A DNA stretch of 64,000 nt from Pyronema omphalodes (GCA_024516155.1 JAJJXM010000005.1:1178001-1242000), one strand, 5' to 3'. Numbered from the stretch's first letter, positions 34,209-47,784 are shown. The notes: generated by a model from the letters alone, not told the origin. Numbers and translations are program-made.

Positions 34209-35816
34209 TTAAACCACTTTAATATCCTCCGCAAACCTTACACCCCCCGTAAACCCCATCTCATCCAAGTTCTCTGCCTTCTTTCCATCCGGTAGTGTAA
34301 CATTATCAAACGAAACGCCCCTCAACTTTCCGTTTTCATCATTCCTTCCCACCAACTGCGCCGTCGTCTGTCCCATATCCCTGACCGTAACATCCTGCAC
34401 CGAGACATTCATAATCGCCGCCTGTACTCCATCCGTCGGATCCGTCCCTCCCGTTACAAAAAACGCACACCAAGTCCTCATATTCATATTCGTCCACGTA
34501 ACATTCTCAACATCGACATCCTCAAAGCTCACACCTCTAACCCAACTATCTCCCGCCTGAAAATGTATTCCTATAGCAATACTACAATCATAAACCACCG
34601 CCTTCCTAAACGTAATATTCTGTTGCGGAGCCCAAACTCCCGCTCCAACCTTTAGTCCAAAACATATCGTCCAACTAACAGTTTGCTCAAACGTAACCCC
34701 ATCATTCCCCGGTAATCCACCCTTTGGTATCGGCCACGGAACCGCAATATCAGATAAACTAGCGCTCCAAGTCTTGGTAGAAAACGGATCATCCAATCCA
34801 ACCCCGATTGAGTTATGGATAAGAACATTCGAAGAATGCATAACATCAATGCCATCATTTTCTCCAGAGTCTCGAAACCGGTTCAAGAATTTCACATCTC
34901 TGAAAACAGCCCCTTCAACCATAATTGGAGTTACAGCCCATGACGCGCTGTTTCGAAATAATATCCCACTGCAAGAAAAATCGGTAGTGGAAATTGGAAC
35001 TAGGAGGTTATTCCCGATATTACTCTGTGCTGAGGCAACCCCGTTTCCATCTACCACCCCCCGACCGAAGATCTTGATATTCTTGCTCCCGAATTCTGTA
35101 GATATCCACCATGTTATCGGCCGCTTGCCTTGGGAGTTTTTATACCAGTGGATTTTGTAGGCGTAACTTGGATCGAAGCGTAGTGTTGAACCCGCGGAAA
35201 GGTAGAGGGAGACATTTGATTTCAGAACTAGGTTTCCTAGGGCATATAAACCAGCGGGGACGAAAACTGTTCCTCCACCACCGGCATTTGCGGCGTCGAT
35301 ACAGTCTTGGAACGCTGAAGTGGTAGAGGAGATATCGGTGTTGTTGTTACTTGCACCGGCGGAAACGACGTTGTGGATACGGAAACCGGAGGGAGGGGGA
35401 ATATGGTCTTCTCGTGATTCGGAGACAAGAAGAAGTTCGGGATAGGAGTCGATTTTGAGGATGTAGTAGCCGGTTGTGGGGAAGGTGGCGGTGATTACTC
35501 CGTTGGTGATCTCGGGGGTTATGGAGAGTTTAAGAGGTGTGATACGACAGGATTGAAGAGCGGAGGAAGGATGGGATATCTTGACGGTGAAGGCACCAGG
35601 AGAAGGGGAAAAATAGGCGTAGGAATACTCGATGTTGGAGATTGTGGGGATGGTGGTGTTGTTTATGGAGAGCTCAAACGGGCCGGGGGTGTCGATGCTT
35701 GGAAGGGGACTGGCAAGAACGAGTGTAGGACCATCTTGGGACGGCTTTGGGGGTTCGGCATTGCTCAAGTGGAGATGAATATGAAGGTTGTCTGTAACTA
35801 GATCTTTTGTATGCAT
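34209..35816 (-). CDS. Pectin-lyase-fold protein, GH28-like
   Basis: An intronless ORF of 535 residues. The N-terminal 140 residues form a beta-rich domain. Then GGGTVFVPAGLYALGNLVLKS starts a right-handed parallel beta-helix, as in GH28 polygalacturonases and relatives. Residues near ENDGIDV and GLDDPFSTK align in order with the GH28 NTD and DD catalytic motifs, and GIHFQAG lies where the substrate-binding segment would be, although the classic GHG and RIK motifs are not intact. The sugar substrate is therefore unclear. No signal peptide is visible: the protein starts MHTKDLVTDNLHIHLH and upstream sequence offers no leader in frame. A cytosolic or unconventionally exported enzyme, or a missed leader exon, are the options. 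Confidence 0.7.
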   Translation of the reverse strand: MHTKDLVTDNLHIHLHLSNAEPPKPSQDGPTLVLASPLPSIDTPGPFELSINNTTIPTISNIEYSYAYFSPSPGAFTVKISHPSSALQSCRITPLKLSITPEITNGVITATFPTTGYYILKIDSYPELLLVSESREDHIPPPSGFRIHNVVSAGASNNNTDISSTTSAFQDCIDAANAGGGGTVFVPAGLYALGNLVLKSNVSLYLSAGSTLRFDPSYAYKIHWYKNSQGKRPITWWISTEFGSKNIKIFGRGVVDGNGVASAQSNIGNNLLVPISTTDFSCSGILFRNSASWAVTPIMVEGAVFRDVKFLNRFRDSGENDGIDVMHSSNVLIHNSIGVGLDDPFSTKTWSASLSDIAVPWPIPKGGLPGNDGVTFEQTVSWTICFGLKVGAGVWAPQQNITFRKAVVYDCSIAIGIHFQAGDSWVRGVSFEDVDVENVTWTNMNMRTWCAFFVTGGTDPTDGVQAAIMNVSVQDVTVRDMGQTTAQLVGRNDENGKLRGVSFDNVTLPDGKKAENLDEMGFTGGVRFAEDIKVV

Positions 35817-37833
35817 TTTTGAAGATCTCTGGAGTGGAAGATTAAGTTATGTACTGTATAAAACGACTTGTGGGGTTACCTTTATATATCCTCCATCCAC
35901 ACCTATGTCACTGCCGTCATTGTGCACTTGATCCTAGGTACCTGATCCACCGGTGTGATGTGAATCATAACCTCGCCTTACTGTCACAGGAACTTCATAT
36001 TGTTTTCTGATATGATCATCCACCATCCATCGCTCTTGCTAGATAAAGACATAACGAGTGATATCCGATGAGTGTGTGTGACACGGAGGTATTTCCGTCA
36101 AGAGAAAGGCAGGAGACAGATATCTGTGTGAAGCCGAATGCATGCACATTCCCATGGTTTATAATATTGTTGGTCAGGTGCCGAAGTCTATTGCGGCATT
36201 CTTGATTCAAATCAAAAGATGATGGGGTTATGGAGATGATCAACGGTTGTTGCCGGGGACGTTGTGGATGGTGTTTTGCAGGGCTGCGGGAACTGTTTCA
36301 CCCGTAAATCCCCCAATGATCTTGACCGTTAACTGCTTATATATTGGTGTATATATTGCATTTTACGGTTAGATGGATTAGATAAATACGATAAAGGCAT
36401 GTATCAATTCATCCACGGTTGAGTGGATTTAATGGCTTATCCCGATGGACTGGATGGGGTTCGCTAGAAGGATTTTTCGTGTTCCGGGCGGGGGACATCT
36501 GAAACGCATCAACACAGACATCTGTTCTCAGCAGTAGCAGCAGCAGCAGTTTAGCAGCAGCAACGGCTTTATCCCATCTTCTCCACACGCCTTGTCCAGC
36601 TGTCAGTGTTTGCATCTGCTGGCCCTGCCATATATGGTTAGATGAGATTTGGTGCCTGAGCTAGTTGAAATTGGGTCAAGTGCACAGAGTGGTAGTGAAG
36701 CAAAAGTGTCTGAGCGTTGGATGGCGATGAGGATGCGGGTATTTGAGTTGTAGGAGGAGGAGGGGATGCAAGATGCGGGTATTGGAGAAATGGATGTGGG
36801 TATTGAAGTTGAAATCAGCAGAAATTTCGGAAGGATAACTGCCTTCAAGACTTCATCTCGAATTATGCAAAATGGAGTCCTTCTGCTTCATGCCTGACCG
36901 TTACATATCCCCCCAACGTACTTACCGTCGATCCGCGGGGTGCCTGGCACGTGATGTCAAGGCGAAACAGCACCGGTGATGGATGAGACCATTTCGCACG
37001 GATGAATTTGGGGGATCATAAGGAATCACCAACGCGACCGTTCACAGATCACCGCTAATTGACATTCGCACGGCTCCGTCACAATTTCCGAGAAAGCTAA
37101 TCAGTGTCAACTCGAATGGGGTATGTAGATGGAAAATAAAGTTATGCCTGTGATGCGTTCTACAAGAGGGGGGTCTGTTCCTCCCCGCGTTGTTGTTTTC
37201 AGTTATTCAATTGTCAGTTTATATCACACACAATTCCGAATTCAGATTCAATTTAAACATCATATTTGATCACCATTGTTATCAGCTGCCGTTACTCTTT
37301 TATTTTATTATTACCTTCATCACGTTTATCAACCTCTTTATTTCCCATCACTTCCCATCACTTCTCATCACCACCTCCCATCCCCCCCCCCCATCACCTC
37401 TCATCACCTTTCATCACCACCCCCCCCCCCCCCCAATCCTCCCCACCCAATCACCTCCCATCACTCCATGCATCTCGCTGTTGTGCCTCCCAAATCCGCT
37501 CTAGTCATTCCACTGATGCCTGCTATCCACCAACTCAACTACCACGACCCAGCAATTATTATTCCGCACGCGCAAAAGAGATAAACCGGTAAGTGACGCG
37601 AGGAGCATAAAATCTAATTAATGAAAGAAGCACAAACCCTCGCTTTCCCGCCTCCGAGATAACCCCAGGCAGTCTGACGTCGAGTCGATGATCAACAAAG
37701 TGATTTGATTGATACTCATCCGCCAGATTTGATAGCACAGACACAGACAGACACCGAGACCGCACCAGCACCAACACCATCACGAGTCCAAACACAATTA
37801 TTATTATCCCCACCAACACAGACACCCAAGAAA
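35817..37833. other. Intergenic stretch between GH28-like and GAS2 genes
   Basis: A short CAG-type triplet run (36524-36560), two poly-C runs (about 37385-37394 and 37412-37434) within CCCATCACC-rich DNA, and a pyrimidine-rich leader before the GAS2 gene. No gene is supported. Confidence 0.5.
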
Positions 37834-40800
37834 ATGTCCTACAACTCGCCGCTACCGCCTGGTTGGACTCCCGAGCGTCCATCACCGCTTCCGGTGACCC
37901 CATCGTCTGGCGTCGCAGCATGGAGACGTCCCGAACCGCCATCTGCTCATTCGGCTCATTCGCATTCTCACGCGCCAGCAACGCCCTCGCCGTTATCGCC
38001 TTTCTGTACCACCCCACCACAGCCTCAGACCTCCTTCTTCCAGCCAGCCCCACCAAAGACTCCCAAACAGACAACCGCATTCCCAAAGTCGCATTACTAT
38101 CGAGCTCCGAGGTCAACTCTAACTTCGCCATGCCGGACAAACTACTCTTCCCCGTCCGTGTCTCCCACGCGCAACAGTCGAAGGGCGAGGATTCAGGCTC
38201 TTTTGGCTACGGATCCGTTGCTTAGCAAGCTCACCCCGAGTACAATACGTGAAATGGCAAACGATTCAGCACTTGGTTTCAGTCCGGAGGAGCGTGCTTG
38301 GAGTTTACGCGCTGCTGAGGGTATCGTCAAAGTTGGGGAATGGCTACGTGAGGTGGAAGGCTGGACTTTGAATTGGGGTCGGGGAAAGAATGGAGAGGGA
38401 TACTTGCCACCTGAGCCTGGAATGAAACGAAAGAAACGCAAGGAGCGTAGAAAGAGTACTCAAGAAACCACTGAAGCTGAAGATAGTCCTCTACGAAGAA
38501 AATCCCCCGATCAACCGCTAGATACCCCAAGACGAGCGAGCAAACCTCTCACCCCGATGCAGCTCAAGATGCAGCGAAGAGCTGCTGCTGCTATGGCCGA
38601 AAATGCCTCTGCCGTTTCGACTCCCACGAAACCGGCTATCCGATCATTTTCGGCAGAGGCCTTGGCTGCTAAGACCAACGGGTCGTCGGTGCCTTCTACT
38701 CCTCAGAAAAAATTGTCTTTTCAGATTGATGAACCGTCATCTGATGAGGAAGAAGAGGAGGAAGTTGAGATACTTGATAATGAGGAATACTACGGATCTT
38801 TACCCAGGTCGACGATTCTCAAATACGAAGCTCGGATTAAAGACATTAGCGAACAGGTCGAGGAGCTTGATGTGGATGGACTCAAAGGAAAAGTTCTGTG
38901 TATGTATTGTTTGACTCTACCGCTGTTCCTCTTTAACAATATTGGTAGCATACCGTACAGGCATTGATAATCCCTTGACGTCATCTTCGGCTGTAATTAC
39001 CGCTGTTACCTTGCAGTTACTACCACCACTACACCGGCTCGTTAAGATGCTTTCACTCTGGTCAATTCGTCTTGGAGTTCTCAAGATTGTTCCAGTCTTT
39101 TTACGCTGGCTTGATAATGCAAAGACAGCTTTGGAAGCTGGATACGAAGCTATTAGAATTCCTGCAATTGCGAATGGAACACAGAAATTAGACGAAGATA
39201 TTTTTGCCGTCATGTCTGAAAATATTCAACAACGTGTTGCAACAGCTGGAAGATTAATGGATACCATGTTGGATGCTCTAGAAGGCCGGGAAGATGTTTT
39301 ACCCGACAAATGGATTGGCCAACTCGAAGAAATCGAGGAAGGTGTAAGTAACTGGGAGATGGACGCCGAGCGAGTAGTCCTTGAAGGCCGTCTCCACGAA
39401 GTTACCAAGGCCGAGGAATACCGCACCGAAATGGAGAAGATGCAGCTCGTTATGGAGAGCGAACGAGCCGCCGAGGAAGCCCGCGAAGACGAAGAAGCTG
39501 TCGACGATGTCCTCGAAAAACACGGTGACATTGAGCGGGGCCTTATGGAAGCCCTCGAAACTCAAGAAGATGTTCAACAGGGCATTGAAATTGAAGGACA
39601 CGTCGAAACCCCCAATGAATCACCAGAAGAAAGCGGAGTCGGCCTAGGATTGGATAAGAGCCTTCTTAAGCGACTCCGCGAAGTTCAAACTTCCGAGATT
39701 GAAGCCGACCGAGGCCGTCGATGGAGCCGTCGCAGTCGAGGCAATAGTATTGGCGATGGCTTCCCGCTAACCCCCAGCCGGGAGAGCTACAACCGTTCTC
39801 CGATTGCCAGTCCGAGCTTGGACATGGAACGAAGGAGGTCTGAGGCCGAAAATGCGGCTGAGCTAGAACGAACCAGCTTCTTCTCGAACGCATTTGCGGA
39901 AAGGCTTAAGAGCCCGCAATCCACTAGATCACCAAGTGCAAGCCCAACTCTTATCGTTCAGGGCTTCGAAGTTCCCCTTAGCCCTAGAGGATCTCCGGAT
40001 AAGAGCCCTAGATCCCTTTCGTGGCGTTCCCCTGTACTTCCAAGTGTTGAAGAGGAGAATTCAGAACCAGGAAGACATATCGCTACTAGTCAACAGCTAC
40101 AGCATATTGTCCTAAGACCAAGTATATCGGTTCCTGAACCAGACGAGGATCTGAACCAAGAAAGTGAACATCCTACAATCAAATTGGTATCACCCACTTT
40201 GAGACCAGTCATCCCGACCATCGGTGCTTTACCCGATGAAGGGAATAATCAGGAGTCAGATGAACCTGCCAAGTCCTTGCATACCCCTATGGAGATGGGA
40301 CTCGGTATCCAACTACCGGATCCTGTTGAGGACTTGGAGGTCCCTGAGAATACTATCGTGGAGACAGGAGAAGTTGAGGAGACTACCCCTAGAACTAATT
40401 TGAACGAAGAGCAGAAACAAGTGCTATCTGCCGTCATTGAGCAGACTGAATCTGCAGCTAACACTGATTCTGCTGAGGAAGTACTGGAAAGCAGTGTTAC
40501 TGAACCCGCAGAGGAATTGCAAAAGTCCCCTACAGCCACCGAAGGTGATGCTGCAGAGCCTACTTTGGTCAAGAATCCAGCGGAAGCTGTTGAGACCATT
40601 AAAGATGAAGATAACTTGGAGGATGCAGCGGATTACAATTTCGGCGTTGATGGTGCCTCTGATGAAGTCGATAGCCCCCGTATTACCATGCAAGTCCGCG
40701 ACACCAAACCCGCATCGTCAATTTCCCCGATTGTATCAAGTGTTCTTTCTTCAGCTCCTGTTTCCAAAGAGTCTTCTCCCATCGTCAATGTTTCACTGTT

Positions 40801-43800
40801 GGCCAAAGAAAATGTCCAAGGATTCGCACCTGTTATCACCCGCGATGTTCCTACCACGCAATCCAAGGACCAACAAGAGGTAGAGCCAACCCACCCTGTA
40901 TTAGTAGAAATATCAAAAGAATATGCCGTTGAAATTCACTAAAATTCTCAGGTCGAAGATGTCATCTCTGAACCGGTCGTGGAAAATACCAAAGTACTAG
41001 AAGAGGTCTCACAAAAGGCCCAAATTGATCAGGACGTGCTTACAGAGTTCAACACTGCTATGAACGGAAGGACTGCAACTCGTCCCCGGACACCACCTGC
41101 TCCGGCTCCTATGGCAGTCGGTCTTGGAATTTTCGTCGACGCCCTAGAGCCTCAGTCTACCATCGAATCTGATTCCTCCCGCACAACTCCATCACCAACA
41201 AGGTCCCCGACGAGAACCCCTAGGAGATCATCCAGGGAATCCGTCTTTTCCACACCAAAGCGTAGGAGCACAGCCCCTCTCGAACGTCTCCGTACCTCCG
41301 ACTCTGTCCCCGCATTTTCCATCGATGAGCCTTCCTCTCCTGCCCAGGTCTTCCGCAACCGCCTCTCAAAGGGTTCTATGTCACCCATAAAATTCGATGT
41401 TCCCGAGCGAGACATTCCCGAGGACAAAGGAAAGAACGTTGAAGCCGCTCTAGCAGCTCTTACCGGATCTTCATCTACAGCCACCACCCCCAAGGTATCG
41501 CCTGTCCTTGATGCGCCGGTTCCAAAGAAACATGTCCTTAAGAAGATTTCCTCGATTGAACAAATGACCCGGGCAGCAGCGGAAGAGAAAGCAGCGGCAC
41601 TTGCAGCCAGGACACCGGAAAAGGTGACACCTCTTCTGGGGTCGACTAAAGTTATGGCGACAAAGGCCATGTTTGAGACTTTTGCTAGTAAGGCTGCGCA
41701 GGAAGCGTTGGATGCAAAAATCAAGACGCCAGAGATTGGACGTAGCAGAAATACTTCCTTCTCTGGGACGTCTGGGGGTAATACTCCCATTTTGAAGTCT
41801 CAGAGATCTATCGTTTCTACTCCAGTTCTGGGCAGCGAGGATGTAAAGGAGGAGGAGGATGTTGCGCCTGTCGTCAAGGATGATACGCTGATCGCGATTG
41901 AACATGCAATTGCGGAGATCGAAAAGTCAGCGCCAAACACACCTGCTCTTGCAACGGAGGATGAGGAGTTTAAGCTTGTTGAGCCAGCTCATGAAACTCC
42001 GGAAAAATTAATTCCTACTATTGACGCCCCCGTTGAACAGAAGGCTTCGTCTTCAAAGGCTAGTACTCCTCAACTACCATCCGGAGCACACACGCCAATC
42101 AGGAATGTTCCGATTGATCAGTTGTTTGTAAAGACGCCGGTCATGACTTCCAGCCCAACAATGGCTAAGCCTACTGCTACCACTCCTCGTTTGGAGGAAG
42201 CATTCGTTCCCACACCCAACGCAAAGAGGAATATGGATGACGAGTTTCTGGCTGTGATGGATCTTGTCTCTGAGAAGGGAGATATGTCTGAGATTGAGAA
42301 GGATCTCGTATCAGAGACTGATACCGTCACCTCTTCTCCACCCCAGTCATACGATTTTGATACTGATAGTCCTCAGCTTCCCCGGCTCAGGGCACCGTAT
42401 CAGGATGGCAATCCCATCACTCCTTACAAAGAGCATGGATTTTTGAACGCCTCTACTCCGGGAAATGATTCCTTCAACGCATCCGGTAACGACACCTTCG
42501 ATGACTCCTTTGATCAGTCTTTCGACGACTACGATGATTTCGAGCCCGAATACGAGCCGAAGCCATTGACTAGAATTCTCCCGCCACATCTTGGTAGAGG
42601 CCGTGGTTTGTCGTTAGCTAGAGAGTTGCCTAGCATCATCGAAGCTCCTACTCCTCAGTCAACTGCAAAGGAGTTTCCTGTCACTGTGGCAGCTAGACAA
42701 GAAGCCGCGGCGACTCCTACTAAGATTAGAAGCCCCGGAGGAAGCGTTATGAGCGAGGATATGATTAGTCCTGAATTGTTGAGTGAGGTGGATTTTTCCG
42801 AGACGGATGATGATGTTTTCCGTAGTCCTCAGCCGGCTTTGAGACCGTTGCAGAGGTTTTTTGTTAGCCCCCCACAGGGAGGTCAGGTATGTGAAGATAA
42901 TCCAAGGTTTCACTGGGGGGATTTTACTAATGAGTACGCAGGATTCAAGCTCTGACAACACCCCTATCAATTTGTCAGAAGAGCAGCCTAGTCTTCTTTC
43001 ACCGCTCAATAGGCGTGCAAAGAGATTAAGCCAGAACTTTTCGTTGGAGGATAGTCCTTCTATCAACAGCGAGGCTTCTTCTGAACGCCGTGGTCGCAAC
43101 CGTGAGGAGACTCCTGAGGTCAGCTCGATTCCCAGAGCAGCCGTACGCCCTAGGAGAAGCTTGCCTAATACTCAGGCTATGAGGAGTACTTCTACTACTC
43201 GTCAGCGTCCGGACCGTTCAGAAAGGGATAGACCTTGGTTAGAGAATTCCGTGCTTAGCCAGCAGGATTCGGAACAGGATGGTCCCAGAACTCCTCCTCG
43301 TGTTGAGATGGATCTTGACATGAGGATTGCAGAGTTGCTGAATAGTCTCCCACAGAAGGTTATGCTCACTGCATCAAACCTCCAGAAGCTTAATGAACAG
43401 TCCAACATTAAGCGCCCATCAAGATTCGGATGGGGAGGAGCAACAGGATCTAGTAACCCAGGACCTAAATCAGTTTCCTCTGAACAATCCAGCGGAAAAA
43501 GGAAATCATCCCAAGGAAGCAGTAGATTCCAAGGAGGAGGAAACAGAGAAGATATTAAATGCTACCATCTTCACCGCAACGACGATCAACCGCCTATGAA
43601 GCTTTATGTCCGTCTCGTCGGTGACTCTAGGCTTGTCTGCCGAATAGGAGGTGGATGGAGCGACTTGGAGGCATATCTCAAAGAATGGGCTACTCATCAC
43701 GGATCCAAGATGCGGGCTGTATCGGAGTCACGAGTAGAGGTTCAGGATGCAAACGCTCCTACATACCAGCGCAGCATTCGTCCTATGGCTAGCAACACCT

Positions 43801-45209
43801 CATTCAGATCTCCTTCACCATCTCCGGGATACCGCGCCCACAGCCGCGCAGCCAGCCATGCAAGATCTCCTTCCGTTGGCTCTGTTCGTTCCTCCCGCGA
43901 GGTGACACCTCCATTCCAAATCTCCGCCCGGCCTTCTCCACCTGATTACTTCCGCTCCGATTCGCCGACTAGCCACCCCCGGTCTTCTAGCCCTAATTCC
44001 AGCCAAATCATGCGCGGTGGCTACGACGGTACTCATGGTCGGAGCAGGAGTCGATCCTCCATAACTCCCACCAGCGGAACCTTTCCCCCTGGTGTCTCTG
44101 GATTCACCCCTCCCTCACCTCACTCTCCTGTCTCCCGCCCGATGAGCTCTGGATCTTCAATGGGTCTCCGTCGTCGTAGCAGCAGATTAAGTTTTGGAGA
44201 ATCTATAAATGATGATCTTCATCCCCAGCTAGGATTAGCAGGTCCGAAATCCAAGACTACGAAACCACTCACATCGGACCATCAAGCTTGGGTGGAGGGA
44301 ATGATCCATCATGTCAGGAAAGCTAGTAACGAGCGATTCCGATCTGGAGGCGCAGTAACACAGAGTGTTGTACCATCTGGTTGGACTCCTGGAGGTAGTG
44401 CATCCGGATCTAATTACGGAGAGCAATACGGGGAATTCGATGACGAATTACTATCCCCCACACAAGTCGAAGGCAACAGACGAAGATCCAACAGCACTCG
44501 CAGCGTCGGAGGCGACGAAACCACCCGTCTACCAATGCCTAGACAACGGGAAACACGAGACGCCGAAACTAGACGAATATTCATCAAACGTGGCGACGCA
44601 GGCACCGGCAGAGGCCGCGTCGGTTCTATCAGTCGACCATCTAGCAGCGCTGGTGCACAGCCATCATCTGGTATCACCCGACCCGCTAGTTCCGCCGGAA
44701 CACGTCCCTCGACCTCCGCCGGTACCAGACCCAGCACCTCCGCTGGTCACCGTCCAGGCACCGCCACCGGAGGCAACAGCACCAGCAGACCAACCACATC
44801 CGCCGGAAAAACAACAAGACCACAAACTGCCAGTGGCCTCCCCCGGCCTCCAAGTGCAGGCGGCCTTCGCCCCACCAGCTCCAGTGGTCCTTCCGGATTA
44901 ACAGGAATCCCAAGACCTCCCAGTTCCGGAGGATTGGGTAATATTAAATCACCTTCCTCTGCTATACCCCGCCCACCCAGCGCGGCGGATCATAGACCTC
45001 CAAGTGCAACTGGTATCCCGAGACCGCCGAGTTCGGGGGTTACGTCCCCTACTAGCGGGATTGCGAGACCTCCTAGCTCCGGAGGGATTCCGAGACCTCA
45101 GAGTTCGGCGGGTCAGAGGTTGAGTGGTGGGTTTAGTAAGAGACCGGTTACGAGTACTGGGGGGTATAATGGGAGTAGGGCTACTAGTAGGGAGCGGAGT
45201 GGGAGATAG
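37834..45209 (+). CDS. Large GAS2-domain protein with S/TxIP motifs, probable microtubule plus-end protein
   Basis: Four exons, 37834-38899, 38961-40879, 40952-42886 and 42942-45209, join in phase to 2395 residues. The N-terminal 150 residues are Pro/Ser-rich. Exons 1-2 contain a helical core (DPLLSKLTPSTIREM, then LLPPLHRLVKMLSLWSIRLG) and a long Glu-rich coiled-coil stretch (about residues 440-600). The middle is acidic and repetitive. A GAS2 (GAR) domain lies at about 1842-1909 (IKCYHLHRNDDQPPMKLYVR, then LVCRIGGGWSDLEAYL); in GAS2, spectraplakins and fungal homologues this domain binds microtubules. The C-terminal 180 residues are basic Ser/Pro-rich repeats of RPPSSGG type with T2294GIP, S2313AIP and T2330GIP, which match the S/TxIP motif for EB1-type end-binding proteins. 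A cytoskeletal role is inferred. The start is the first ATG of the open frame. Confidence 0.85.
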
Positions 45210-46907
45210 GGGAGATTGAAGGGAGAGTGAGAAATGATGACGAGGAAGAGGAAGAGGAAGAGGAGGAGTGAATTGAAAATGGTATGGACTCAAGGAGTTA
45301 AGGATCCGGAAACTCGAAAATTCGTGGAGTCGAGAAGCCGAGGATTCCAAAAACCGAAAACTCTGGAATTTGTGGAGTCTGGTTCATGGATTCAAGGAGT
45401 CGAGGAGTCAGGTTCGGGGAGTCAGGGAGTTTGAAACCTTTGAAATTTTTTCTCGTCGGCGTTTGGCGAAGTCTTTGCTACTATGATTTTTCCTTTGTTT
45501 TTTGCTTTCATTCCTTCTTGTTTTTTTCTTTTGTCTTTTCGTTTTTTTTATTACTTTGACTGTCGGGAGAGGGGGAGTACGGGTGCATAAACTTATGGAC
45601 ATGGACAGGAGAATACATAGATTTGGACCTGATGAAATATTGCTCATTTTGTACGATATACAATATCATGGAGCTAGGATGGGGTTCAGTTTTAGACATG
45701 ATTATGATGGTTATGGTTATGGATAGAGGATTTTGCTTGGATAGCTGGATTGGCATATTATATTGCAAAGCGATGGATGGAGGGAGTTTTTTTCTGCGGG
45801 AATTGGGGATAGAGATGGATAGATGGATATGGCATAATACGGGGAGCACCCATTGTTTTTTCTTTTGTTACTTGTTTTTTTTTTCTTTGCTTTTATTACA
45901 GATCATACCTTAGTAGTTATTGGTTATGTGGAGAAGGGGGGATATGATGACTGCGGAATGTAGTATCAAATGAGAGATATTGCTGTTGCTATTTTTTACA
46001 ATCATCGCCTCTTTTTTTTTTTCTCCAAGTACGCTGACTGCTATGTGTATTGCCTTGCCTCGCCTTGTCTTGCCGTGGATACACCGTTATATCGCCGACT
46101 TCCCAGGTTCGTAGATAACTAGAAAGCATACCCACGACACGACATACCCCACCTCCCCAATCTTTATCGTTGCTTAACCTCACGGAGATATCAATACAAC
46201 AGAACCGCTATTTCTCTTCATTATAACCGACTTCTTACTCTATTCTTTTTTGACCGTCTCTTTCCTTTCACCTTCTTCATATTCCATCTTGTTATAATCT
46301 ATGTCTCAGTTCAGTATAAAAACCATTTTATATTACGGGCCATTCCATTCTATTTCGTATTCATAATTTCGTGATAAAACGACATTTCTAATCCCTCAAC
46401 CACTGCCCAACCCCAGAAAATTGATCCTGATCCCAATCCCATAAACCATTGAAATTCTCCGCTGAATTTGTTATCTTCTTAAGCCCCCTCTCCCACAGTC
46501 CCCTCAACTCACCCACCTCTCACCTTTCCCCCAACTACTCCTCCTCCCCTCAGCTCCCTCCACAACTACCCCTGCTCCGCTCCTCTCCGCTCATCTCCGC
46601 TCCTCTCCCCCATTTCCCGCTTCTAGAGCAGACTACACTCTTACAACCGCCGCTCCCAAACGGTACACCATAGTGATCTCACATGAGATTTCGTGAGCCC
46701 ACAACTATCACTTCTCTCCGACCATAGTTGAGATAAGGATTCTGTATCTTGGCATAGGTATATAGTGGCAAAGTACCTATCCTTAGGATATATATTCACG
46801 TATGCCGCTAATTTCTTGAATCGTTATCTTCGACAGTCTGATGAATGGCTGTGATGTGGCATAATATTGTTGATTGTTTCTTCTTGCATACTCGGGTTGG
46901 AGATCTC
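45210..46907. other. Repeat-rich intergenic stretch
   Basis: Downstream of the GAS2 gene is a degenerate repeat of GGAGTC words (45290-45430). After that come pyrimidine tracts, (A)n/(T)n runs, and CCTCTCC-rich DNA (46490-46620). No gene is supported. Confidence 0.45.
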
Positions 46908-47685
46908 AGGCCTCCCAAGCGTACCGCCAAATATCGTAAACCAGGTAAACTGAACTGACAATTCACAGTTAGTTGGTACAGTATTGGTGATCCGGATACA
47001 CAGTTGATTCAGTTTTGAGGAGTCCATAGAACCAGGTAATTGCAGTGCACTGATTAAATGGATTTGATAAATATTGAATACACAAACCAGTTTAACCGCA
47101 TTAAGGACCAGTGCATGCAGGAATAAATAATGTATTCAACCTCGTTTGAACCCACCGGTGGCCGAACCTGCCAGTATCTTTACCCTCCTGAATCCACTAG
47201 TTTCTGGTAATCAGATTTCCTAACATTTATGAAATATCGGTGAACATGCTCTCAATTTCCGGCATGACTATCCAGTCTGCTGTTTTCCAAATGCAAGCAG
47301 ATCATTATATCAAACCGCCATTCAGTGCCAACAGATACTCCGGAGGCCAATGGTGAGATTAAGAGCGTCAATCATAGGCGTCCGTTGTGATTTTTGGCGA
47401 CCCAATCAGGATAAAATTCCGTTATGTATGCACTAAGTAATATTTATTACCCCATCATAAACCAGTTCCTTTAGACAGAGCAGTTTTTCGCAGTTTTAAA
47501 CAGTTCACCTGCTGGTTTGCCAAGCCTTGCAATCAGTTAACTTGTTTTCGCAGTTTAACTAGTTTAACCAGTTTATACTACTGACAGGAAACTGAACTGG
47601 GTCGTTGTACAGTTCTCATATTCCAATAATCCGTAAAGTCTGTTTTGGCCGGCATTTTAAATTGGTTTGTACGATTGGGTGGTCT
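46908..47685 (+). mobile_element. Non-autonomous TIR DNA element, left (decayed) copy
   Basis: About 778 bp bounded by imperfect terminal inverted repeats. The left end reads AGGCCTCCCAAGCGTA and the reverse complement of the right end reads AGACCACCCAATCGTA. The interior has many copies of AACTGGTTTAAC-like and CAGTTTAAC words and matches, in inverted orientation, the element at 55370-56175 along its whole length at roughly 85% by eye. The internal frame that is open in the right copy has several stops here. I could not see a clear target-site duplication. Confidence 0.6.
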
Positions 47686-47734
47686 GTTTTGATGCACCGG
47701 GTTTATGGTGTCTGTCTGTCGAATTATGAATACA

Positions 47735-47784
47735 TATTCATCTATCCATCTATCCATCCATCCATCCATCCATCCATCCATCCA
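47735..47784 (+). repeat. ATCC tetranucleotide microsatellite
   Basis: About a dozen CATC/ATCC units, beginning CATCTATCCATC and then a pure run of CATC. It gives spurious PSIHPSIH-type reading on the plus strand. Confidence 0.85.
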
